Source: Desulfovibrio sp. (GTDB taxonomy: Bacteria > Desulfobacterota > Desulfovibrionia > Desulfovibrionales > Desulfovibrionaceae). Taken from it: 18,059 nt of DNA. Location of the stretch: positions 1 to 18,059 of the forward strand of contig JAISXC010000052.1 of assembly GCA_031270875.1 (NCBI GenBank). Reading direction: 5' to 3'. Positions 7,220-13,705 of this stretch are shown piece by piece; within the stretch, counting starts at the first letter, position 1; the number at the start of each line of letters is the position of its first letter. The notes under the pieces were generated by a model. The model had not been told where the DNA came from. It did not search any database and was given only the letters and a program-made list of their open reading frames with translations. The translations under genes and the position numbers were made by a program.

Positions 7220-7663
7220 ATGGGATCCTCCCTGGGAAACGGAAACAAATTTGTTTCGGAAATCAACGTCACGCCCTTTGTGGACGTGATGCTGGTGCTT
7301 CTGATCATCTTCATGGTGGCGACTCCCATGATGAGCCAGGGATTGGACGTGGATTTGCCACAGACAAAACAAGTGGCGACGCTGGCCACGGAAAACGACA
7401 ACATGGTGCTCACTGTGCGGCGTGACGGCAAAATTTTCCTGGACGAATACCCCATAGACAATATTGAGGATCTGGAAGGCTATCTCGCAGCGCTCGTCAA
7501 GCAGAAAAACAAGACTCTCCTCCTGCAGGCGGACAAAAGCGTGCCTTACGGCCTCGTGGTGGAGGTGATGGGGCACATCAAGGGCGCAGGCATCGAAAAA
7601 CTCGGCGTCGTGGCGGACAAACCCGAAAGCGGAAATCCAAAGGGCACCACAAAGCCGAAGTAG
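7220..7663 (+). CDS. tolR: TolR/ExbD-type subunit
   Basis: The 147-residue protein has one membrane span near the N-terminus (about 18-37) with the family motif EINVTPFVDVMLVLLIIFMV. Asp22 in it is the essential proton-relay aspartate of TolR and ExbD. A periplasmic domain follows, including DLPQTKQV, VRRDGKIFLDEYPI and LLQADKSVPYGLVVEVMGHIK. The ATG at 7220 is chosen because GGAGG (7208-7212) lies 7 bases upstream and the membrane motif then starts at the usual position. The open frame reaches further back, but only by overlapping tolQ out of frame. The C-terminus is a short lysine-rich tail. Two bases separate it from tolQ and six from the next gene. Confidence 0.93.
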   Translation: MGSSLGNGNKFVSEINVTPFVDVMLVLLIIFMVATPMMSQGLDVDLPQTKQVATLATENDNMVLTVRRDGKIFLDEYPIDNIEDLEGYLAALVKQKNKTLLLQADKSVPYGLVVEVMGHIKGAGIEKLGVVADKPESGNPKGTTKPK

Positions 7664-7669
7664 GGTCGC

Positions 7670-8584
7670 ATGCGTCTGGCCTCTTACGTACTTTCCTCCT
7701 GCCTGCACGCGACGGTCCTGCTGCTTGTCTTCTTCTGGCCGGGAAGGCCGCTCATACGCCTGGACGCCCCGCCGGTCATGATAAGCCTTGTGGAGGGCGA
7801 CGCCGGCGGCAACAGAACTCCCTCCCCCATACTCGGCCATGCTGGCGAGCCGGGCGAAGGCCCCAAAGCCCCGACAGCCCCGGCCCGAAAAGCGGACATC
7901 GCAAGCCCGGAACGGATCCCGGTAAAAGACCCCGCGCCTGTGCCCTCTCCCCCCGAGGAGGATGTGACGCCCGTGAAAAAACCGGAAATCAAACCGGAGC
8001 CAAAACCGGAGCCAAAACCGGAACCGAAGCCGGAGCCAAAACCGGAACCGGAGCCAAAACCGGAACCGAAGCCGGAACCAAAAAAAGCCGAACCGCCCAA
8101 GGACGCAAAACCGAAAAAACCTCCCGAAGATCCCGTGAAGGCGGCTTTGGAGCAGGCACGGCGCAAGGCGGGCTCGCGGGCGGAATCCGGCGACCGCGGC
8201 AGCGCGGTTGAGCAGGCCCTTGCCCAGGCGCGGCGCAACGCCTCCGGCAACCGCGGCGGCGGCGGCGGCGAAGGAGACGGGCCGGGCGGCGGCGGCCTTG
8301 GGGATGTATACATGGGCCAGGTCATGCTGGCGGTGCGCCCCAACTGGGGCTTCGCCTCGGCGGCCCGCGTCAATCTGAGCTGCGTCATCCGCGTCAACGT
8401 GGACATGCAGGGCAGAGTGCTGCTGGCGCAGATATCCCAAGGATCAGGCAACGCGCAGTTCGACGCCTCGGCAGTCAATGCGGTGGTGCGTACCGGGCAA
8501 TCCGGACAATTTCCCCCACCGCCTTCGCAGGAGTATGCGAATCTCGACCTGGTGTTCACGCTGGATGAACTTATGGGAAGATAG
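7670..8584 (+). CDS. tolA: TolA/TonB-like energy-transducing protein
   Basis: This protein should anchor in the inner membrane next to TolQR and reach through the periplasm. The 304 residues comprise a short N-terminus and a membrane span (about 5-23), a proline-rich region with a PEPK repeat block (about 107-138), and two similar EQARRKAG/AQARRNASG segments (161-193). A glycine-rich hinge (194-210) leads to a C-terminal TolA-III/TonB-C-like domain (about 212-304). The PEPK spacer is TonB-like while the position in the operon is that of TolA. The gene starts 6 bases after tolR, so the two are probably translated together. The symbol is positional; strict orthology to enteric TolA, which has a long alanine/lysine helix here missing, is not shown. 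Confidence 0.8.
   Translation: MRLASYVLSSCLHATVLLLVFFWPGRPLIRLDAPPVMISLVEGDAGGNRTPSPILGHAGEPGEGPKAPTAPARKADIASPERIPVKDPAPVPSPPEEDVTPVKKPEIKPEPKPEPKPEPKPEPKPEPEPKPEPKPEPKKAEPPKDAKPKKPPEDPVKAALEQARRKAGSRAESGDRGSAVEQALAQARRNASGNRGGGGGEGDGPGGGGLGDVYMGQVMLAVRPNWGFASAARVNLSCVIRVNVDMQGRVLLAQISQGSGNAQFDASAVNAVVRTGQSGQFPPPPSQEYANLDLVFTLDELMGR
7982..8083 (+). repeat. In-frame PEPK coding repeat
   Basis: About 100 bases of degenerate CCGGAGCCAAAA / CCGGAACCGAAG units encode a run of Pro-Glu-Pro-Lys. One unit departs as Pro-Glu-Pro-Glu. The 6- and 12-base periodicity makes it a likely site of length variation by slippage that keeps the frame. Such stiff Pro-Lys/Pro-Glu spacers bridge the periplasm in TonB proteins. 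Confidence 0.85.
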
Positions 8585-8629
8585 GCGATTTTTGAAATCC
8601 ATGCGCACGCGCAATCCACGGGGGCAAGC

Positions 8630-9637
8630 ATGCCGTTTCTTTTCCTGCTGATCCTGCTGTTTTTCACCGCGCGGCCGTTATACGGGGCGAGTATGACAGC
8701 CGTCGACGTCAACGAGGGCTATGGCAACAAAGTTCTCAACAGGCTCAACGCTGTCTGGGCACCGCCGAATCTCAAGGGCGATTTCACGCTCAGGATGAAA
8801 ATCGCCGTGGACGGCGAAGGAAAAGTCCGCGTATGCGCCATTGTCAAAAGCTCCGGCATGGAGGCTCTGGACTCTTCGGCCTGCGGCGCCGTGCGCCAGA
8901 TAAACAAGTTTGACACTCCTCCCTACGGCGTCCCCTGCGAGATTTTCGTTTCCTTCTGGACAGGGCTGCCCAAGGGCAATACCAGGGAATTGCCGCCCGA
9001 TCCCATGGAGGCGCTACGGGCCGAAATGAGGGAAAGAGACAAAACCGAGCGGGTCATGGGCAAGCAACGGGCCGACGCGGCCGAGGAACGGGCGCGTGAA
9101 CAGGCGGAACAGGCGGCAAGACGCACCGGCAAGCCTTTGCCCGATGCCCGGCCGCGCCCCGCGGAACCGGCAGGGCCGCAACGCAGGGACCAGCCGGCGG
9201 CGCAGAATCCGGGATCTTCCCTGACGGCTGAAGAGAAACACCTGGTGATGCCGGGCACAGCCGGCAACACGGCCCCGCAACCTCAGCCCCCGCCGCCCCC
9301 ACGGACCGGACAAGGCGATCCGCCCGTTGCCCCCGCCGATCCGGCGCAGGCGGCATCGGTGAGAAAAGTGGAAAAATACGTGTCAAACATCAACTGGCAC
9401 CTGCTCAACGCCATAATCGTCCCTGCGGAAACAAAGCCGGGGGAGTATTACGCCACCGTGCGGCTGCACATCAACGCCGACGGCAGCGTGGCGAAATACG
9501 AACTTGTAAGGGATACCGGCGACGGGTTACTCGACAAATATGTGTTGCGGGGCATACGGCGGGCGGGCGTTCTTCCGCCGCCGCCGCCGGCTTTCAGCAA
9601 TCCTGTTGAACTTACCTTCAAATTGAGGCGCCGCTGA
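8630..9637 (+). CDS. Exported protein with two TolA/TonB-C-like domains
   Basis: This 335-residue protein sits between the TolA-like gene and tolB. Residues 1-20 look like a signal peptide (MPFLFLLILLFFTARPLYGA). Residues 25-112 resemble a TolA-III/TonB-C domain: a helix ending in a Trp-x-Pro-Pro turn, then RMKIAVDGEGKVRVCAIVKS, a second helix and PPYGVPCEIFVSFW. A charged helical stretch (123-165, rich in RERDKTERVMGKQRA) and a Pro/Gln linker (166-245) follow. The second domain (247-335) has RLHINADGSVAKYELVRDTG and ends VELTFKLRRR. The first domain has three cysteines (69, 85, 103) and the second none. With a cleavable leader it would float in the periplasm rather than be membrane-anchored. 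Its role is unknown; a link between TolA and TolB/Pal is an inference. If the leader is not cleaved it would be a second TolA. Confidence 0.75.
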   Translation: MPFLFLLILLFFTARPLYGASMTAVDVNEGYGNKVLNRLNAVWAPPNLKGDFTLRMKIAVDGEGKVRVCAIVKSSGMEALDSSACGAVRQINKFDTPPYGVPCEIFVSFWTGLPKGNTRELPPDPMEALRAEMRERDKTERVMGKQRADAAEERAREQAEQAARRTGKPLPDARPRPAEPAGPQRRDQPAAQNPGSSLTAEEKHLVMPGTAGNTAPQPQPPPPPRTGQGDPPVAPADPAQAASVRKVEKYVSNINWHLLNAIIVPAETKPGEYYATVRLHINADGSVAKYELVRDTGDGLLDKYVLRGIRRAGVLPPPPPAFSNPVELTFKLRRR

Positions 9638-9669
9638 CCGGCGTCCGGCGACAACAAGGAAAATACGCC

Positions 9670-10974
9670 ATGAAAAGAGTTCTTCTCCCCACAGTGCTGT
9701 GTCTTTTTTTCAGCACTGCGGCCAACGCCGCCATGCGCGTGGACATTTACGGCCCCGGACAGAACATAGTCAATCTGGCGCTGGCGGCGCCCATTACTGG
9801 TCCGCAGAATGAGGCCACCGGCATGGGCCGGGATCTGCAGCAGCTTGTGGAGCAAAACCTGGGTTTCCTTCCGTTCGTGCGGCTGACCAATCCCAGAACC
9901 GTGCTGGGCGGAACAGTGCTTGCGGGGTATGAGCCGCCGAGCCTGGATTTCAAACGCTTCCAACTCGCCGGATCGGACATTCTGGTGACCTGCTATTGGC
10001 CCGGCGGCGACAGCGGCACAAAATCCGTCCAGTTGCGCGCTTTTGAAACAAACACCGGCGGCCGTCTCTTCGGCAAGGAATACTCGCGCGTTTCTTCCAA
10101 GGATCTGTCCGAAGTGGCGGACCGCTTCTGCGCCGACCTGCTGGAAACCCTGACGGGCAGCGGGGCGTTTTTCCGGTCCACGCTGGCTTTTGTCAAAAAA
10201 ACAGGCACAATGCGCGCCGATGTCTGGCTGGTCAAACCCACCGGGCGCGACTTGCGCCAAATCACCAATATACCGGGGGAGGCGCTTTCCCCGGCATGGT
10301 CGCCCGACGGGCGCTTTGTGGTTTTTTCCCATATCGACCAGAAATCCCACGCCCTGGGCGTCTGGGACAGCAACAGCAGAAAGGTGCAGCGTATACGCTT
10401 TCCCGGCAATGTGGTCATAGGCCCGGCTTTCATGCCCGACAACAAGGTGGCCGTGGCCCTCTCCAACGGCAGGTATCCGGTCATATTTCTGTTGAACCAT
10501 GTTTTCCAGAAAGAACGGATACTTGAGCAGGGTGATTCCATCAATGTCTCGCCGACCTTTGACAGCACGGGCACCAAGATGGCCTTCACCTCCTCGCGTC
10601 TGGGCGGGCCGCAAATATTCCTCAAGGATCTGGGGACAGGAGCCGTCACCCGCGTAAGCAAGAACGGAACCTACAACACGGAGGCCAATCTCTCCCCTGA
10701 CGGCACCCTGGTCGTATACAGCCGCATGACGGATTACGGACACCGCATTTTTGTGCAGGACATGGTTACGGGCACGGAGCGCCAGATCACCTACGGCCCG
10801 GGCAGCGATGAACAGCCTTCCTTCTGCGCGGACAGCTATTTTATCGCCTTTGCCTCCACGCGGGGCGGCGGACGCGGCATTTACCTGACAACCCGCCACG
10901 GGGGGGAACCAAAGCAAGTACCCGCAGGCGGAGGCCAGGCCTCGTTCCCGCGCTGGAGCGCGCCGATGAAATAA
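9670..10974 (+). CDS. tolB: TolB, periplasmic beta-propeller of the Tol-Pal system
   Basis: TolB binds Pal and, in response to TolA, releases it from or lets it bind peptidoglycan. The 434-residue precursor has a signal peptide cleaved at ANA (residue 20). Next is the TolB N-terminal domain (about 22-165; YGPGQNIVNLALAAP near its start) and a propeller of PD40/WD40-like blades. The blades show in SPAWSPDGRFVVFSHID, SPTFDSTGTKMAFTSSR, EANLSPDGTLVVYSR and QPSFCADSYFIAFASTRGG. Length and domain order are standard. An AAGGA lies 11 bases before the ATG. The start follows the tandem-domain gene by 32 bases, so it is probably the last gene of the hflK-tolB operon, before the separately promoted pal. 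Confidence 0.94.
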   Translation: MKRVLLPTVLCLFFSTAANAAMRVDIYGPGQNIVNLALAAPITGPQNEATGMGRDLQQLVEQNLGFLPFVRLTNPRTVLGGTVLAGYEPPSLDFKRFQLAGSDILVTCYWPGGDSGTKSVQLRAFETNTGGRLFGKEYSRVSSKDLSEVADRFCADLLETLTGSGAFFRSTLAFVKKTGTMRADVWLVKPTGRDLRQITNIPGEALSPAWSPDGRFVVFSHIDQKSHALGVWDSNSRKVQRIRFPGNVVIGPAFMPDNKVAVALSNGRYPVIFLLNHVFQKERILEQGDSINVSPTFDSTGTKMAFTSSRLGGPQIFLKDLGTGAVTRVSKNGTYNTEANLSPDGTLVVYSRMTDYGHRIFVQDMVTGTERQITYGPGSDEQPSFCADSYFIAFASTRGGGRGIYLTTRHGGEPKQVPAGGGQASFPRWSAPMK

Positions 10975-10985
10975 CCCGTTTCGCG

Positions 10986-11044
10986 GGCCCCGGGGCCGGA
11001 CCTGACAGGAGGCGCCGGGCGCCCGGCCAATTCCAAAAATTTTT
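10986..11044 (+). terminator. GC-rich palindromes then T run, possible tolB terminator
   Basis: GGCCCCGGGGCC (10986-10997) and GCCGGGCGCCCGGC (11014-11027) are perfect palindromes able to form short strong hairpins. A run of six T lies at 11039-11044, but 11 bases after the second hairpin, further than a normal intrinsic terminator. Partial termination before pal is plausible. Confidence 0.35.
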
Positions 11045-11076
11045 TACGGAAAATACAAGAAAAGGCTTCCCGCGCC

Positions 11077-11104
11077 TTGACAAAAATCGCGGTATGGATA
11101 CCAT
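11077..11104 (+). promoter_or_regulatory. Sigma-70-type promoter of pal
   Basis: A perfect -35 TTGACA (11077-11082) is followed after 16 bases by TACCAT (11099-11104), matching four of six -10 positions. The expected start is near 11110-11112, giving a leader of about 80 bases before the pal ATG. A separate promoter would fit the high demand for Pal. Confidence 0.6.
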
Positions 11105-11110
11105 TTGCCC

Positions 11111-11128
11111 GTGGTCGCGGCAGACCAC
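11111..11128 (+). promoter_or_regulatory. 5'-end stem-loop of the pal mRNA leader
   Basis: GTGGTC (11111-11116) pairs exactly with GACCAC (11123-11128) around GCGGCA. It begins at the predicted transcription start. Hairpins at the extreme 5' end, as in E. coli ompA, protect mRNA from decay; that role here is inferred. Confidence 0.45.
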
Positions 11129-11191
11129 AATGATGCAGATGTAGAAAGGAAAGGGAAATTTTTGGAGTATGAGTTGTTCAGGAGGACACTG

Positions 11192-11656
11192 ATGAAACGT
11201 TACGCTCTGATTCTCGCCTTGGTTATGGCCCTCGCCGCCGGTTTCGGTTGCGCGAAGAAATCCGCCGACGGCGCCTATGACGATGGACTGACGCCGGAGA
11301 TGCGCGCCGCCATCCAGCAGATCACCGATGCCCGCGTGTACTTTGCCTTCGACAAGTTTGACATCAAACCCGAATACAAAGACATGCTGAAGACCAAGGC
11401 TGATCTGCTGAAGCGCTACTCCACCATCCGCGTACGCATTGAAGGCAATTGCGACGAACGCGGCACCCAGGAATACAACCTGGCTCTTGGCGAACGCCGC
11501 GCCCGCGCCGCCTATGAATATCTTGCCACCCTTGGCGTGAATCCCGGCCAGCTTGAAATGATCAGCTACGGCAAGGAGAACCCGGCCGTTCAGGGCAGCG
11601 GCGAATCCGTCTGGTCCAAGAACCGCCGCGACGACTTCCGCGTGGTTGCTCACTAG
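11192..11656 (+). CDS. pal: Pal, peptidoglycan-associated lipoprotein
   Basis: Pal tethers the outer membrane to peptidoglycan and is handled by TolB. The 154-residue precursor has a lipoprotein signal peptide ending at Cys20. The residues before it, GFG, depart from the usual L-A/S-G/A lipobox. The OmpA-C peptidoglycan-binding domain follows: VYFAFDKFDIKPEYK, then the strongly conserved IEGNCDERGTQEYNLALGERRARAAYEYL region and ISYGKENP near the end. The ATG at 11192 is chosen because AGGAGG (11180-11185) is 6 bases upstream and the signal peptide begins MKRYALILAL. The open frame reaches further back, to a TTG at 11105, with no leader character. It lies 217 bases after tolB with its own promoter. 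Confidence 0.95.
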   Translation: MKRYALILALVMALAAGFGCAKKSADGAYDDGLTPEMRAAIQQITDARVYFAFDKFDIKPEYKDMLKTKADLLKRYSTIRVRIEGNCDERGTQEYNLALGERRARAAYEYLATLGVNPGQLEMISYGKENPAVQGSGESVWSKNRRDDFRVVAH

Positions 11657-11698
11657 ACAGCTTGCTGCCTTCCCAAAGGGTCATCAGCATTATGATTT

Positions 11699-11722
11699 AT
11701 GGCCGCCCGCACGGGCGGCCAT
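11699..11722 (+). terminator. Perfect 10-bp hairpin after pal
   Basis: ATGGCCGCCC (11699-11708) pairs with GGGCGGCCAT (11713-11722) around the tetraloop GCAC. It lies 42 bases after the pal stop and ends 21 bases before the next ATG. Downstream bases ATTCACTTT are T-rich but not a clean run. It is probably a pal terminator that doubles as a leader structure near the next gene's GGGGGAG ribosome-binding site. Confidence 0.55.
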
Positions 11723-11742
11723 TCACTTTCCGGGGGAGATTC

Positions 11743-12726
11743 ATGAAAATAGTTGTTCTTGACGGCGCTGTCATCAATCCCGGCGACGTGGAGTGGGATC
11801 CCATTTCAGATATCGGCGAACTGCAAGTGCATGGTGAAACCCCGCCCGGCAAGGTTGTGGAACGCGCCAGAAACGCCGACGTGCTCTTGACCAATAAAAC
11901 CCCCCTGAAACGCAAGGATATTGGCAGATTTGAAGGGGTAAAGCTGGTATGCATTCTGGCAACAGGCTGTAATGTTGTGGATACTGAGGCCTGCGCTGAA
12001 AAGAACATACCTGTCTGCAATGTCGTGGCCTACGGCGTGGATGACGTCGCCCAGCATACCATGGCCATGCTGCTTGAACTTTGCAGGCATGTGAGCGGAT
12101 ATACTGAAAGCGTGAAGGCGGGGGAGTGGAAAAAAGCAACGCAGTGGTGTTGCTGGAAAAAAACTCCCCTGTGTCTGGAAGGGCTGACAATGGGCATTGT
12201 CGGCTTCGGCTCCATAGGACGGCGCGTGGGCGAACTGGCGCACGCCTTCGGCATGAGCGTGCTCGCCACCTGCCCGCATCCCAAAAATCCGCCCACATAC
12301 AGTCCCTTTGCCTTTGTTTCGCTGGATCAGCTTCTGGCCTCCTCCGATGTTGTCTCCCTGCATTGCCCGCTGACGCCGCAAACCAGGGAAATCATCAACG
12401 CCGGCGCCTTTGCGAAAATGCGTGACGGCGCCATTCTGCTGAACACCGCGCGCGGTCGGCTGGTCAATGAGGCGGATGCGGCCAAGGCCTTGAAATCCGG
12501 CAAACTGCGCGCACTGGGAACGGATGTGCTTTCCGCCGAACCGCCCGGCGCCTCCAATCCGTTGCTCAAGGCTCCCAATACCGTCATCACGCCTCACATT
12601 GCCTGGGCCACAGCCAAGGCGCGACAAAAAATCATCATCCTGACGGCGGAAAACATCCGCCGCTGGAAACTGGGGACGCCGGTGAACGTCGTCAACGGCG
12701 TCAACACAACCGTTTCATGTTCATAG
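11743..12726 (+). CDS. D-2-hydroxyacid dehydrogenase, hydroxypyruvate reductase type
   Basis: The 327-residue cytoplasmic enzyme should reduce hydroxypyruvate to D-glycerate or a similar 2-oxoacid with NAD(P)H. The N-terminus MKIVVLDGAVINPGDVEWDP is typical of glycerate dehydrogenases, as is the WKKTPL segment before the nucleotide fold. The Rossmann glycine motif is GFGSIG (154-159). The catalytic residues are in place: Arg237 (NTARGRL), Glu266 (DVLSAEPP) and His285 (TPHIAW). At the end of the second strand of the fold (ATCPHPK) there is no acidic residue, whereas NAD-preferring enzymes usually have Asp, so cofactor preference is open. The ATG at 11743 is used because GGGGGAG lies 5-10 bases upstream. 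It overlaps the next gene by ten bases. Confidence 0.87.
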   Translation: MKIVVLDGAVINPGDVEWDPISDIGELQVHGETPPGKVVERARNADVLLTNKTPLKRKDIGRFEGVKLVCILATGCNVVDTEACAEKNIPVCNVVAYGVDDVAQHTMAMLLELCRHVSGYTESVKAGEWKKATQWCCWKKTPLCLEGLTMGIVGFGSIGRRVGELAHAFGMSVLATCPHPKNPPTYSPFAFVSLDQLLASSDVVSLHCPLTPQTREIINAGAFAKMRDGAILLNTARGRLVNEADAAKALKSGKLRALGTDVLSAEPPGASNPLLKAPNTVITPHIAWATAKARQKIIILTAENIRRWKLGTPVNVVNGVNTTVSCS

Positions 12727-13577
12727 ACATACATACCCACGCCTTTCACAAAAAAATCGCGCGCAAGGCCATAGCGCAGATCAAGGCCGCCTATGCCACG
12801 GATTGCACGGGCGACGGCACCATCGAACACCTGCTCGCCCGTGAGCAGGCGGCGGGAATTCACAGGTTTGTCGTGCTCTGCGCCGCCACGGCGCCGGCGC
12901 AGGTCATCCCCGCCAACAACTACGCCATAAGCCTGCAAAAAAAATATCCCGAGGTCATTGCCTTCGGCAGCATGCACCCGGGCTATAAAAATTTTGAGGA
13001 TGAACTCGCCCGGTTGCGACAGGCCGGCATATGCGGACTCAAAATGCATCCCGACTTCCAAGGATTCAGCATGGACGACAAAAGTCTCCTCCCCATTTTC
13101 GAATATGCGCAAAAAAAATTCATCATACAATTCCACATAGGTTCGAACAAAAATCCCAGGGACGCCCCTTCCTCCCCGGAAAAACTGGCCGCCATTCTGG
13201 ACAATTTTCCCGATCTCGCCGTTATCGCCGGGCACCTCGGCGGCTACCTGATGTGGGAAGACGCCGTCAGGCTGTTCGGCGGCAGGAGGCTCAAGAACTT
13301 GTGGTTTGACACATCAAGCGTCTCCTTTTTCGCCCATGGCGACACTGTCCGGGAACTTCTGCGGATCTGGCCGGAAGAAAGGCTGCTTTTCGGCTCCGAC
13401 TGGCCGCTTTTCGATATCAAGGAAGAACAGGAGCGCCTGCTGCGCGTGGGCAAACTCACGCGGCGCAAGCTGGAAAAAATTATGAGCAATGCAGGCGGGC
13501 TGTTTGCCGCCTTTGCACGAAACAGCGCGGGAACTGCGCATGATGAAAATCTTGACGCCAAAGACGGGATGACATAG
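12717..13577 (+). CDS. Amidohydrolase-family metal-dependent hydrolase
   Basis: This 286-residue protein belongs to the PF04909 (amidohydrolase 2) group of TIM-barrel enzymes. Visible metal and catalytic positions are the N-terminal HTH (His6, His8), His111 in LKMHPDFQG, His140 in FHIG, His173 in AGHLGG and Asp228 in FGSDWP. The family includes decarboxylases, hydratases and hydrolases of small carboxylated compounds, so the reaction cannot be named. The start ATG lies inside the last codons of the dehydrogenase gene (10-base overlap), so the two are translationally coupled and may act on related substrates. The C-terminus after residue 265 is polar and probably disordered. The 128-base spacer that follows has no recognisable feature beyond the lysS ribosome-binding site. 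Confidence 0.82.
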   Translation: MFIDIHTHAFHKKIARKAIAQIKAAYATDCTGDGTIEHLLAREQAAGIHRFVVLCAATAPAQVIPANNYAISLQKKYPEVIAFGSMHPGYKNFEDELARLRQAGICGLKMHPDFQGFSMDDKSLLPIFEYAQKKFIIQFHIGSNKNPRDAPSSPEKLAAILDNFPDLAVIAGHLGGYLMWEDAVRLFGGRRLKNLWFDTSSVSFFAHGDTVRELLRIWPEERLLFGSDWPLFDIKEEQERLLRVGKLTRRKLEKIMSNAGGLFAAFARNSAGTAHDENLDAKDGMT

Positions 13578-13705
13578 GCTATACCCCCAATATCCGCGCT
13601 GCCCGGTTGCTGCCCCTGATTCCAATTCCGATATGACCACTTGCTGTTTGCGGTTGGAAAAAAGTTCAGCCCTGGATCGGCCTGCTTCGGGGAACGGAGA
13701 ATTTT

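Noticed and set aside
7684..8712. Long minus-strand frame with GSGFGSGF repeats
   Set aside because: It is the reverse-strand shadow of the PEPK-encoding repeat; the plus strand has the membrane span, domain and operon context.
9448..10917. 489-codon minus-strand open frame opposite tolB
   Set aside because: It is a GC-rich antisense shadow with no recognisable domains, opposite a complete tolB with signal peptide and propeller repeats.
13578..13705. Promoter TTGCTG/GATATG before lysS
   Set aside because: The spacing is 17 bases, but both boxes match poorly; not enough to report.
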